In this document: piece by piece, positions 1 through 13,992 of the stretch
How the letters are laid out: each line of letters opens with the position of its first letter
Numbering within the stretch: position 1 is the first letter of the stretch
Assembly (NCBI RefSeq): GCF_901827175.1
Contig: NZ_LR594662.1
Coordinates: 930,001-994,000, forward strand
Length of the DNA stretch: 64,000 nucleotides
Direction of reading: 5' to 3'
DNA from: Variovorax sp. RA8
GTDB taxonomy: Bacteria; Pseudomonadota; Gammaproteobacteria; Burkholderiales; Burkholderiaceae_C
Notes under the pieces: model-generated
What the model saw: the letters and a program-made list of their open reading frames with translations, nothing else
Told to the model about the DNA's origin: nothing
Databases searched by the model: none
Program-made: the position numbers and the translations under genes

Positions 1-709
1 CGAGGTAGCGCAGGTCGAGGCGAACGCGGTCCTGGAGGCCCAGGCGCTCCACTGTTTCGTGTAGCACCCGCGCGTCCCCCGGAGTATCAGGAGGGCCTCC
101 GACGATGAGCCGGACCTGCTTCGAGGCATGCGCGACGGCTTCGACGAGCAGATGCTGGCGTTTCGCGCCGTTGACACGTCCGCCTGCGAAGATGTAGCCC
201 TCGGAAGGCCCCCCTGTGAACCGCTCGGGATCGTTGATCGGTGCGCGCAGTATCTCGGCATGCGGGCCGTTGTAACGCCGAAGACGCTGTTGGGTGACGT
301 CGGAGATCGCGAAGATGCGCCGTGCTCCCTTGAAACATTCATCGTCCGCATTCTTGATGAGCTTGCGGATATCGACGCCGATCTGTCCGTCCGGCAGGTT
401 GGTCTGGCCTGCGTCATAGAGATCGTAGGCCTGCCTGTACTGGTGGACCAACCAGAGCGTCTTGCGGGGATGCTGGATCAAATAGGCGGGAAACTTGAGA
501 GCGATGACGTGGTCGACGTTCTGCAGCTCGAGCGAACGCGCCATCAGCATCTGCGACGGGATGCGCGTGGCCGGTTCCCATTGGAATGGCACACGGAGCA
601 ACTCGGCCTGGTGCCCGGCGATCTCGAGATTCTTCAGCAGATGTTCCGCGAGCGACTCGGCACCGCCTCGCACGAAAGGGGCCATGTTGTTGACGACAAG
701 CACCTTCAC
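1..709 (-). CDS. Glycosyltransferase family 4, 3' end outside window
   Basis: This reading frame starts at GTG 709-707, which overlaps the TGA of the upstream glycosyltransferase (GTGA), and stays open to the window edge, so 236 codons are visible. The N-terminus (MKVLVVNNMAPFVRGG) is a GT-B fold start, followed by a stretch typical of GT4 enzymes (LWLVHQYRQAYDLY, FAISDVTQQRLRRYNG) and the beginning of the donor-binding half (YIFAGGRVNGAKRQ). It resembles the neighbouring 706-1740 product closely in layout (both have an LWLVHQ/VWFIHH strand and an RRIFAIS/RRVFSNS strand), so the two may be paralogues from a duplication. The likely role is sugar transfer onto a lipid-linked glycan at the cytoplasmic membrane face. 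Donor and linkage cannot be read from the sequence. The missing part should contain the EX7E motif. Confidence 0.85.
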   Translation of the reverse strand, partial: MKVLVVNNMAPFVRGGAESLAEHLLKNLEIAGHQAELLRVPFQWEPATRIPSQMLMARSLELQNVDHVIALKFPAYLIQHPRKTLWLVHQYRQAYDLYDAGQTNLPDGQIGVDIRKLIKNADDECFKGARRIFAISDVTQQRLRRYNGPHAEILRAPINDPERFTGGPSEGYIFAGGRVNGAKRQHLLVEAVAHASKQVRLIVGGPPDTPGDARVLHETVERLGLQDRVRLDLRYL

Positions 710-1736
710 GCCAAGAGCCTTTCGATCACATGAGGCCAGGCGATGTTCATTTCGGCGATGCGCGCGGTGGCGGCTTCTCCGAGACGCCTTGTGGCGATGC
801 GATCCTCGAAGAGCTGATCCATCGCGCTTGCCACAGATGCGGGATCGGGCTCTGCCACCAATCCATTGGCGCCATGCGTCACGAACTCGAGCACGCCACC
901 CGCATCGCTCGTGGTCAGCACAGCTTTGCCGGCATGCGCCGCCTCGATCGAAGGATAGCCATAGGAGTCTTCGTCGACGGGAAGGTACGCCGCCGCGAGG
1001 CAGTCCGCCAGTAGTTCCGCCTTTTCATCTTCCGTGATCCATCGGTCATCGATCGTCACGCGATCAGTCACACCAAAGACGCCCGCCAACCGTGCCACTT
1101 CAGTCGAGAAGCCGGAGCCGGCACTCATGCCGCACAGCCGCAGCCGAACAGGGGTGCGGCAGTACTTCAAGGCTTCCACCAGCAGTTGCTGGCGCTTGTG
1201 GTGCTCGATTCGGCAGATGCAGACGATCTCGTCGTTGAGGGCGCGGAAGCGAAAGCGCTCAGGACGAAGCACTGGCGGGAAGAGCGGTTCGCTTTCGATG
1301 CCGTTGAAGCGCAGGAGCCGATCGCCGACCACGCGGGAATTGGAAAAGACACGCCGTGCCTCCCGCAGCGCCGCGGTGTCGGCCGCGCGCAGTGCGTCCC
1401 GGATTCCTCTGTGCTTGACGTCGTCGGGAAACCCGCGGTACTCCGTGTCCCAGAGGTCGTAGAAGGCGCGCAGATGGTGGATGAACCAGACGATCTTGTT
1501 TGGATGAGGGATGAGGTGCGCTTGCGGGCGGAAGCAGATGAGGCGGTCTGCCGCCGAGAGATCGACGAACCGGAACGCCGCCATCTGGCGGAACAGCAGA
1601 TCGGGGGAGTCGACCTCAGGCAGGTATATCCGTTCGACCTCGTGCCCGGCTTCGAGCAGCATCGTCTCCAGCCACTCGACGATGTTCCTGTAGCCGCCAT
1701 TGACGAAAGGAACGAACGACGAACAGAGCGCAATCC

Positions 1737-1740
<4 letters not shown>
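706..1740 (-). CDS. Glycosyltransferase family 4
   Basis: A 344-residue GT4-like glycosyltransferase. I chose ATG 1740 because it opens with the GT-B strand MRIALCSSFVPFVNGG and overlaps the stop of the upstream aminotransferase by four bases (ATGA). The open frame extends 32 codons further upstream without similarity. The C-terminal half carries the donor-binding signature: a substrate strand (VCICRIEHHKRQQLL), AAYLPVDEDSYGYPSIEAAHAGK with the EX7E-like spacing, and TTSDAGGVLEFV. It lies in a minus-strand operon with aminotransferase, acyltransferase, FkbM methyltransferase and gmd, so it probably transfers a GDP-linked deoxysugar made by those neighbours. That substrate assignment is inference. 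Confidence 0.88.
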
Positions 1741-2840
<1,100 letters not shown>

Positions 2841-2844
2841 CGGT

Positions 2845-3474
2845 CTATGCCCTCTTGTTCATTACTTTGGCCGGCACGCCGGCAACTCTTGATTTCAATT
2901 CGACATTCTTGACAATGACTGATCCGGCTCCTGCCAGGACATCGTTGCCAATGGTGATGTCCTGAATCACCTTGCAGCCCACCCCCAGGAAGCTGCGCTC
3001 GCCGACCGTCACATTGCCGGCGAGTCCGCAATGGGGTGCGATGTGGACCGCATTGCCGATCCGGCCATCGTGGTCGACGCTCGCGAGGGTGTTGATGATG
3101 GCAAGGTCGCCCACCACGCATTCGGCATTGACGACGGCGCCCGCCATGATTGCAACGCCGACTCCGATCTTCGCGGTCGGCGAAATCACGGCCCGCGGGC
3201 TGATGGCATTGACGAGGCGGAAGCCGAGCCCGGTCGCGAACGCGGCCAGCCGTTGGCGAAGGGCATTGGCTCCGATGGCAACGAACACCTCTTCGTAGCC
3301 CTGGCTGCGCAACTCCTTCAGGTACTCATCGCCGTGCAGAACTGGTACGTCCAGGCATTCACTACCGCTTTCAGGGGCACCGATGCAATAAGCAACAGAT
3401 GCTCCTGCCGAGCGCAGCAGTTCAATGCAGACTTTGGCATGGCCACCCGAGCCCAGGACGATGACTCCCGGCAT
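2845..3474 (-). CDS. Sugar O/N-acyltransferase, NeuD/PglD family
   Basis: A 209-residue left-handed beta-helix acyltransferase. Residues 1-75 form the Rossmann-like PglD_N domain (GVIVLGSGGHAKVCIEL). After about residue 95 imperfect hexapeptide repeats follow (ISPTAKIGVGVAIMAG, GVGCKVIQDITIGND). The catalytic histidine is likely in SVDHDGRIG, the position used by PglD and NeuD. ATG 3474 shares one base with the upstream TGA; a GTG at 3477 would add one residue. Directly upstream of the perosamine-synthase-like gene in the same operon, it most plausibly N-acetylates GDP-perosamine (PerB-like) using acetyl-CoA. O-acetylation of another sugar remains possible. Confidence 0.85.
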   Translation of the reverse strand: MPGVIVLGSGGHAKVCIELLRSAGASVAYCIGAPESGSECLDVPVLHGDEYLKELRSQGYEEVFVAIGANALRQRLAAFATGLGFRLVNAISPRAVISPTAKIGVGVAIMAGAVVNAECVVGDLAIINTLASVDHDGRIGNAVHIAPHCGLAGNVTVGERSFLGVGCKVIQDITIGNDVLAGAGSVIVKNVELKSRVAGVPAKVMNKRA

Positions 3475-4910
3475 CACGCGTCGCCTCGTGCGCGAACCCA
3501 GACCTGCGAAGCCGGTCGCGCAAACAGGAGGTTGACGGAGTCCACCGCTTCAAGCTGTTCGGGCGTCCACTCCAGCAATGAGCCGCTCGTGGGCTCGATG
3601 GCACGAAACTCCAAGCCGAATTTCTGGAGCACGCCCAGCCAGGCGCCCGTGGAACGGCCCGTACGGCGGACATGCGAATGGCCGAACTCCACAATGATTC
3701 CTACGTCGGCGTTGCGCCCGATCGTGGCTGCCGCGCCCTCGATCACATCGAGTTCGGCGCCTTCGACATCGATCTTGATCAGGTCCACCGAGGTGCTGGC
3801 GTCGATCATGTCGTCGATGCGGGCCAGTGGCACGTCGATCGTAGTGGCGGTTTGGTCGGCATCTTCGAACGGGTAGAGCGAGTGGTGTCCACACGTAGCT
3901 CCGAGATGGAGCGGGAGGCGTCCCGACCGGTTGGAAGCAGCGACCTGATGCGTATCGGTCATGCCGGCGAAGCCATTCAGCACGAGAGACTTGCGCAACA
4001 GGTCGTGCGTCATGGGATGCGGTTCGAACGCGATGACGCGGCCGCGTGCCTGCATCGCCGCTGCTGCAGCGAGCGTATGCATGCCGATATTGGCGCCGAT
4101 GTCTACAAAAGTTTCTCCCGGCCGCAATAGCTTTTGAATAAGCAGACGCGTCCCCACTTCGGCATCAAGCTCACCCGCATCGACAAGAGTTGCCAACAGC
4201 GGATAGTCGGACGCCGGGCAAAGCAAATAGCCCACCGATGAGCGAACCAGTACTTCCCCGGGCGCGCCGGGAACGGCCACGCGCCGGGCCGATGCGTACG
4301 CATACTGTTCGATGCGCTCTAGCCGAGCCGTGAACTCCGCGTCGGTACGCTCCAGGCGAGCCGTGAACGCCTCCTCGATACCTTCCAGCCGGGTCACGAC
4401 CGCCTTATGGGTGCGTTCGAAATCTGCCAGGAACGTTTCGAGACGTTGCTGCCGCTGGTTCTGGGTCTGCGTCAACAACTCTAGAGCGAACTGGGTTTCT
4501 TGAATGACCTGCAGGCCGACCGACGCCAGTTCGTCTCGCTGCGATTGCTTGTTGTGCTCGATCAGCAGGCGCAGGGAGTGCAGTCCGCCAAAGATGGCGC
4601 GGTGGCGCTCCTGTCCGGCCCCTTGGATTTCGGTGAGGAGCGGCGCGACGAGGTAGGCCCGCAGGCGAAAGGCTGCCGGCCGGAGCACCGGCTTCGCGGC
4701 GCGGTACAGCCTCCCGACCGCCGACCGCAGACGTGCCTTGATCGACGGCCCTCCGCCGCCGCTTGCCCATCCGCCAAGGACTGCCTTTGCGAACGACGAG
4801 CTCGACGGCTTCTGCTCGGGCCCGGCTTCAATCGGCTCAGGCGACAGCTCACGGGCAGCAGCAGTGAGCGCCACGCGGATGTCGGGCCCTGTTCGTTCTG
4901 TGTTGTTCAT
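3474..4910 (-). CDS. FkbM-family methyltransferase with N-terminal coiled coil
   Basis: A 478-residue protein. The N-terminal half (about 95-205) is rich in Leu, Glu and Arg heptads and contains the repeated heptad-like unit FTARLER (182-188 and 193-199), so a coiled coil or oligomerisation stalk is likely. The SAM-dependent methyltransferase domain follows: GETFVDIGANIGMHTLA (motif I), IAFEPHP (motif II) and LIKIDVEGAELDVIEGA (the FkbM signature). FkbM enzymes O-methylate sugars or small-molecule hydroxyls, so here it probably caps or decorates the surface glycan. ATG 4910 was chosen because upstream codons of the open frame are low-complexity and it has AGGA about 12 nt upstream. The coiled coil is unusual and may act as a measuring or scaffold element, as reported for chain-length capping enzymes in ABC-dependent O-antigens. 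Confidence 0.82.
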   Translation of the reverse strand: MNNTERTGPDIRVALTAAARELSPEPIEAGPEQKPSSSSFAKAVLGGWASGGGGPSIKARLRSAVGRLYRAAKPVLRPAAFRLRAYLVAPLLTEIQGAGQERHRAIFGGLHSLRLLIEHNKQSQRDELASVGLQVIQETQFALELLTQTQNQRQQRLETFLADFERTHKAVVTRLEGIEEAFTARLERTDAEFTARLERIEQYAYASARRVAVPGAPGEVLVRSSVGYLLCPASDYPLLATLVDAGELDAEVGTRLLIQKLLRPGETFVDIGANIGMHTLAAAAAMQARGRVIAFEPHPMTHDLLRKSLVLNGFAGMTDTHQVAASNRSGRLPLHLGATCGHHSLYPFEDADQTATTIDVPLARIDDMIDASTSVDLIKIDVEGAELDVIEGAAATIGRNADVGIIVEFGHSHVRRTGRSTGAWLGVLQKFGLEFRAIEPTSGSLLEWTPEQLEAVDSVNLLFARPASQVWVRARGDA

Positions 4911-5097
4911 CGAAGATGATCCTGGCCGTTTTCCTGGGCCAAGCGTGCATCGACCTAGCTGTTGTCGAACCGGGGCACCGGCACTGCAGCGGGACCTGTT
5001 CCACAGGACGCGGGCGGCACGAGGGGGATGAAGAAGCCCAGACCGCATGCGAACTGGCGGGTCTGGCTTTCGTCATGGGCCCAGTCCATCACAACCC

Positions 5098-8970
<3,873 letters not shown>

Positions 8971-8974
<4 letters not shown>

Positions 8975-10119
8975 GCGACGTGGCCCGAATTGCCTATATC
9001 GACCACTCGTTCCATCGAACCACACGCTCGACAGAATTTCTTCCGGAGATCCTGAGCCGTCACGGGCACGTCGTCGACAATTTCTGGGACGACGCTTGGC
9101 AGGGTGGCAAGGCCGTGGCCTGGAGCGATGTCGCCCCGTATGACGTGGTGATCATGTTCCAGTCCTTCTGTCGACCGGAGGGGGCGTACTTCAGACGATA
9201 CCATCCGAATGTCGTGTACATCCCGATGCTCGACCAGTTTGGGCTGTGGCAAGGGCCGATCTACAACCTCTCGGCGTTCTGGGAGCCATTCCAAGGCTCG
9301 AAGGTGCTCAACTTCTCGAACGCCCTGCAGTCGATGACGACTGCTTTCGGCATCGCGAGCCACTTCGTTCGCTACTACCAGCCCGTCACCGCGTCGCCAG
9401 CCTCCGGGCGAAACGGCCTCCATGGCTTCTTCTGGCTGCGCCGGGAGCTGCAGTTGCCGTGGAAGACCATTCGCCAGCTCATCGGGGGCGTTCGCTTCGA
9501 CAGCTTCCACATCCATCTCGCGACCGATCCCGGCACACCGGCGCCGCAGCTGCCTTCTGATGAAGACATCGAAAGGCATCACATCACGACCTCCACGTGG
9601 TTCGAGCACAAGGCGGATCTCCATGCCGTGATGGAACGTGCCAACGTCTATTTCGCACCGCGCGTGGAGGAGGGAATCGGCCAGTCCTTCCTTGAGGCCA
9701 TGGGGCGGGGGCAATGCGTCGTGGCACCCAACCAGGGCACCATGAACGAATACATCCTGCCCGGTCTCAATGGCCTGCTCTTCGACATCCACAATCCGAA
9801 GCCGCTGGATTTCTCCGAGCTTGCCCGGTTGGGCCAGCGAGCCAGGGAAAGCACGATTGCCGGCCGCGCAGCGTGGGAGAGCGCCGAGGAAGAGCTCGTG
9901 CGCTTCATTCTCACGCCCAGCGAGGCCCTCTACGCCGGGCGATACCAGCACCCGTTCGTGGCGGGCGCCCCCTCGGAGCCTCCGCCCGACGCCGCCCAGC
10001 CCGTCGCCTCACCGATGGCGCGTTTGCGGGCCCTCTCCCAGCGCCACGCGTTCTTCCGATCCACGCGTTTCATCTGGTATCCGATGATCCGCCTGGCCCG
10101 GCAACTGGTCGGCCGTTGA
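8971..10119 (+). CDS. Glycosyltransferase, GT4-like
   Basis: A 382-residue glycosyltransferase starting in the ATGA overlap with the fused transferase before it. The N-terminal half is divergent (IAYIDHSFHRTTRSTEF, VVIMFQSFCRPEG). The C-terminal half has a recognisable GT-B donor site: FAPRVEEGIGQSFLEAMGRG with EX7E-type spacing, then VVAPNQGTMNEYI and LNGLLFD. The last 60 residues are a basic, hydrophobic tail (RFIWYPMIRLARQLVGR) that could peripherally associate with the inner membrane. It belongs to the same rightward operon as fcl, so a fucosyl or deoxyhexosyl donor is possible but unproven. Confidence 0.78.
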
Positions 10120-10161
10120 GGGTGGCGATGCGCTACCCTTCATCGCACCTGTTCGAAGTTC

Positions 10162-11130
10162 ATGAAATCCACGATGGAAAAGAAAAAGGTATTCGTTGCC
10201 GGCCACAGAGGGCTCGTCGGCACTGCCACCCTGCAGGCGCTGAGTGATCGGCCTGACTACGAGATCGTCACGCGCACGCATGCCGAGCTGGATCTCGAAG
10301 ACCGCGACGCCACCCGGGCGTTCTTCCTGGAGCACCGCCCCGACCATGTCGTGATGTGCGCGGCCAAGGTAGGAGGCATCCTGGCCAACTCGAATTTTCC
10401 GGTCGACTTCCTGCACAACAACCTGCGCATCCAGCTCAACGTCTTCGACGCGGCTCACGAGGCCGGGATCGATCGAATGATCTTCCTCGGCTCGTCGTGC
10501 ATTTATCCGCGCGACTGTCCGCAGCCCATCAAGGAGGACTACCTCCTGACCGGCCCGCTGGAGCCCACCAATCGCCCTTACGCGCTGGGCAAGATCGCTG
10601 GCGTGGAATCCTGCTGGGCCTTCAATCGCCAGTACGGCACACGCTACCTGGCCGCCATGCCCACCAACATGTACGGCCCGGGCGACAACTACCACCCCGA
10701 GCACTCGCATGTGCTGCCCGCGCTGATCCGCCGCTTTCATGAAGCCAAGATCAAGGGCGATCCCGAGGTGGTCGTCTGGGGCTCCGGCACGCCGCGCAGG
10801 GAATTCATGTATTCCTCCGATCTCGGGGAGGCGATCCTCTTCCTGCTGGAACTCCCCGAGGAGCGCTTCGCCGAGCTCACCCGTGCGGACGCGACGCCCC
10901 TGATCAACATCGGCGTGGGCGAGGACGTGACCATCCGCGAGGTGGCCGAACGCGTGAAGGCGACGGTTGGCTACGCGGGCGAGCTCAAGCTGGACGCCTC
11001 CAAGCCGGACGGTACGCCGCGCAAGCTGCTGGACGTGGCGCGGCTTCGCTCCCTTGGCTGGAAAGCCCGGACACCGCTCGACGTTGGTCTCAGCAACGCG
11101 TACAGCGACTTTCTCCAGTGTCATGGCTGA
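10162..11130 (+). CDS. fcl: GDP-L-fucose synthase
   Basis: A 322-residue short-chain dehydrogenase (also called WcaG) that epimerises GDP-4-keto-6-deoxymannose at C3 and C5 and reduces it at C4 to GDP-L-fucose, using NADPH. The cofactor motif is AGHRGLVG (13-20). The catalytic residues are S111/C113 in GSSCIYP and Y140/K144 in YALGK. HHVHP-type family positions are represented by NYHPEHSHVLPAL. An internal ATG at 10174 is an alternative start. It is 42 bp after the preceding glycosyltransferase and overlaps the next gene by eight bases. It competes with the aminotransferase at 1737-2840 for the Gmd product. Confidence 0.96.
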   Translation: MKSTMEKKKVFVAGHRGLVGTATLQALSDRPDYEIVTRTHAELDLEDRDATRAFFLEHRPDHVVMCAAKVGGILANSNFPVDFLHNNLRIQLNVFDAAHEAGIDRMIFLGSSCIYPRDCPQPIKEDYLLTGPLEPTNRPYALGKIAGVESCWAFNRQYGTRYLAAMPTNMYGPGDNYHPEHSHVLPALIRRFHEAKIKGDPEVVVWGSGTPRREFMYSSDLGEAILFLLELPEERFAELTRADATPLINIGVGEDVTIREVAERVKATVGYAGELKLDASKPDGTPRKLLDVARLRSLGWKARTPLDVGLSNAYSDFLQCHG

Positions 11131-13270
11131 ACAGATTTTGAGACGCTATGCGCGGCGCGTTGCCAAGGGCGCCTGGTGGCTTGCCACGCCTTGGCGCATG
11201 GGTGAGCGCCTGGAGTTCCTGCGCCAGCGTGCGGAAGCACAGGCGCGCGCGACCGAGTTCGCGCTCCTGGTCGACGCAGAGCGGATGCGGCGCGCGTCGC
11301 GCGAGAGAGGAATCCCGATTCCTGCGGTCGAGCCCCTCGATCTGTTTGACGATGCGGCGGTGTGCAATGCGGGCGGATTGCCCCTGGACAGCATCCTGTG
11401 GTCGCCCGTGGCGCCTCAGGACGTAACGGACGGTTGGTCGGCCGCGCGCTTCCTGATCGACCTGTGGCGCAAGCGCGGCGACCTGCGATCGCGTTACCCG
11501 CTTGCGCTCGAGGGCAACCGGCAGACCGACTTCGCGCGTTGGTTGCAGAACGAAGGTGCAGCCGAACTGCACCTCGGCGAGGCGGCGTTGGAGCTGATGC
11601 TGGACGTACTGGATGCCGGCATGGCCGATCGCGCGCGGCAGTCGCTGCTCGCCAACCAGATGGTGGCGCCCGTGTGGCCGCATGGCTTGACCCCGGCCGG
11701 CATGCCGCGCCTTTTCCGATGTCTCATGCGGCACAGCGCCGGCGAACAGGGTTCGCGGCGCGAAGAGCTCTGGTGGCTGTTTTTGCAGGCGGCGCAGAAC
11801 CCGGCGCGCGAGCTGATGCTGGCTTATTCCTTCACGCCTGCATGGCAGGAACTGCACCCCGATGGCCTCACGGTCTTCGGGCGCGAGGCCTTTTGCGCCT
11901 GGTTCGCGTCCGAGTACGGCGCCTCGGGCCGCTGGGTCGATTCGTCAACTTGGCCAGATTGGGAGAAGCCGGCATTGCAGGTCCGAACGGCGTACTGGGC
12001 TCGCGACATGTGGCGCGCGGCCCATCCTGATGCGTTGGTGGATGAAGACGCCGGGCGCGCGCTGCTCGATTGGCTGTTGTCGCCGGCAGCGCGCCTGTCC
12101 GATGCAGCCCGCATCTGGTGCGCCCGCCTCGATGCAAGCTCCGTCGCTCGTGAGCTCGTCCGTCCCGGCGTCAACATGATGGGCCACTTCTGCTATGCCT
12201 CCGGGCTGCGCGTCTCCGCCGAATCCATGGTCGAAGCCATGGGACGCGTCGGGGTGTCCGCATCATTGCGCGACGTGTGGACCGACGCCAAGGATGACCC
12301 CCATCACGTCGACTTTCACGGCATGGAGGTGCACGACGTCACCATCATCCACACCCAGCCCGAACCCTTCTTCGACGAGGCCTACCAGCGCGCCCACCTG
12401 TTCGAGCGCAGCCCCCGAACCTATCGCATCGGCTACTGGTACTGGGAGTTCGACTCCATCCCCGAGTCATGGATCGGGCATGCCGAGAAGGTCGACGAGG
12501 TGTGGGCCGCGACCGAGTTTGTTGCCCGTGGACTGCGGGAGCGGCTTTCCGTTCCGGTTCGCACCCTCTTCCCCGGCGTCAAGCTGGCGCCCTATGCGAA
12601 GCGCGGCAAGAGCTACTTCGGACTGGAGGAGGGGCCCTTCACCTTCCTCTTCACGTATCACATGATGAGCGTGATGGAGCGCAAGAATCCGAAGGGGCTG
12701 ATCTGCGCCTTCAAGCAGGCTTTCCGGCCGGACGAACCCGTGCGCCTGGTGCTCAAGAGCTCCTACGGCGACCGCCATCCGGCGCAGATGCAGGAACTGC
12801 GCGATGCCGCCGCCGGCGCCAATATCACCATCATCGACCAGGTCCTGAGTCCCGACGAAGTCCTCTCCCTCATGGACGCCTGCGATGCCTACGTCTCCCT
12901 CCACCGCAGCGAAGGCCTCGGCCTGACGATGGCCGAGGCCATGCTCATGGGCAAGCCGGTGATCGCCACCAACTTCTCCGGCAACGTGGACTTCATGGAC
13001 GACAGCAACAGCCTGCTCGTCCCCTACAAGCTGGTGAAGCTGGGCAAGCCTATTCCGCCCTACGACGCGGACCTGGAGTGGGCCGAACCGTCGATCGAGC
13101 ACGCTGCGCAGCTCATGCGCCGCGTCTACGACAACCAGGCCTGGGCGCGGGAGGTGGGGGTGCGCGGCAAGGCGAGCGCCGAAGCCAATCTGTCGCTGGA
13201 CGCCGCGGGCCGGCGGATCGCCGCCCGGCTCGAGGAGATCAGATCGCTGCGGCGGCGAGCGGCTGGCTGA
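11123..13270 (+). CDS. Large glycosyltransferase family 4 protein
   Basis: A 715-residue protein. ATG 11123 (MAEQILRRYARR) overlaps the fcl stop by eight bases; the frame is open further upstream but only inside fcl. The first about 340 residues are alpha-helical and of unknown function. From about residue 345 onward there is a GT4 domain: GHFCYASGLRVSAESM, SYFGLEEGPFTFLF, the donor-site strand SLHRSEGLGLTMAEAMLMG with EX7E, and TNFSGNVDFM. This arrangement resembles proteins in other polysaccharide loci where the C-terminal half transfers a hexose. The 3' end overlaps the convergent wzt gene by 32 bp. Substrate is unknown. Confidence 0.85.
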   Translation: MAEQILRRYARRVAKGAWWLATPWRMGERLEFLRQRAEAQARATEFALLVDAERMRRASRERGIPIPAVEPLDLFDDAAVCNAGGLPLDSILWSPVAPQDVTDGWSAARFLIDLWRKRGDLRSRYPLALEGNRQTDFARWLQNEGAAELHLGEAALELMLDVLDAGMADRARQSLLANQMVAPVWPHGLTPAGMPRLFRCLMRHSAGEQGSRREELWWLFLQAAQNPARELMLAYSFTPAWQELHPDGLTVFGREAFCAWFASEYGASGRWVDSSTWPDWEKPALQVRTAYWARDMWRAAHPDALVDEDAGRALLDWLLSPAARLSDAARIWCARLDASSVARELVRPGVNMMGHFCYASGLRVSAESMVEAMGRVGVSASLRDVWTDAKDDPHHVDFHGMEVHDVTIIHTQPEPFFDEAYQRAHLFERSPRTYRIGYWYWEFDSIPESWIGHAEKVDEVWAATEFVARGLRERLSVPVRTLFPGVKLAPYAKRGKSYFGLEEGPFTFLFTYHMMSVMERKNPKGLICAFKQAFRPDEPVRLVLKSSYGDRHPAQMQELRDAAAGANITIIDQVLSPDEVLSLMDACDAYVSLHRSEGLGLTMAEAMLMGKPVIATNFSGNVDFMDDSNSLLVPYKLVKLGKPIPPYDADLEWAEPSIEHAAQLMRRVYDNQAWAREVGVRGKASAEANLSLDAAGRRIAARLEEIRSLRRRAAG

Positions 13271-13985
13271 CGGGTTCGCTCGAAGACCGGTCGACGATCC
13301 GCCCGTGCTCCAGGTGGATCACGCGGTTGCACTCCTTCGCGATCAGGTCGGGCGAGTGCGAGGCCAGCACCAGGATGCCGGACTTGGCCACCACGTCCTT
13401 CATCCGCTGCTCGGCCTTCTCGGTGAACTCGGCGTCGCCCACCGAGAGCCACTCGTCCATCAGCAGGATGTCGGCCTGGACGCTGGTCGAGATCGAGAAG
13501 GCCAGGCGCATCAGCATGCCGGTGGAATAGGTGCGCACCGGCATGTTGACGTATTCGCCCAGCCCGCTGAACTCGCAGATCTCGGGCGTGAGCGCGTCGA
13601 TCTGCTTCTTGCTCATGCCCATCACCAGTCCGCGCAGCATGATGTTCTCGATGCCGGTGGCATCGTGCTCGATGCCGAGCGCAGGATCGATCAGGCTGGA
13701 GACGGTGCCCTGGCGGACGAACTCTCCCGCGGACGGCTCGTAGACGCCCGCCAGCGTGCGCAGCAGCGTCGACTTGCCCGCGCCGTTGTGGCCCACCAGG
13801 CCGAGGCGGTCGCCGCTCTTGAGCTCCAGGTTGATGTTGCTCAGCGCCTGCACCACGTTGACGCCGGTCTCCTTGCCGAAGCGCCCGCCGGTGACGGAGG
13901 CGGCCAGCGTCTTCTTCAACGATGCGGCGCCTGCGCCGTAGATGGGGAAGTTGACCGAGACGTTCTTGAGGGAGATGGAAGCCAT
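13239..13985 (-). CDS. wzt: Polysaccharide ABC transporter, ATP-binding protein
   Basis: A 248-residue ATPase of the O-antigen/teichoic-acid exporter family that energises translocation of undecaprenyl-linked glycan across the inner membrane. Walker A is GHNGAGKST, the ABC signature region is YSTGMLMRLAFS, Walker B is ILLMDEWLSVGD, and the H-loop is ASHSPD. The start MASISLKNVSVNFPIYG (ATG 13985) is the usual Wzt N-terminus. At 248 residues it has only the nucleotide-binding domain, without the C-terminal carbohydrate-binding domain found in long Wzt proteins. It is seven bases downstream of wzm. Its last 32 bp overlap the end of the convergent glycosyltransferase gene. Confidence 0.93.
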   Translation of the reverse strand: MASISLKNVSVNFPIYGAGAASLKKTLAASVTGGRFGKETGVNVVQALSNINLELKSGDRLGLVGHNGAGKSTLLRTLAGVYEPSAGEFVRQGTVSSLIDPALGIEHDATGIENIMLRGLVMGMSKKQIDALTPEICEFSGLGEYVNMPVRTYSTGMLMRLAFSISTSVQADILLMDEWLSVGDAEFTEKAEQRMKDVVAKSGILVLASHSPDLIAKECNRVIHLEHGRIVDRSSSEPVSQPLAAAAI

Positions 13986-13992
13986 TGTTTCT

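Noticed and set aside
4911..5097. A short gene between gmd and the FkbM gene
   Set aside because: The open frames are continuations of the neighbours without start signals or similarity.
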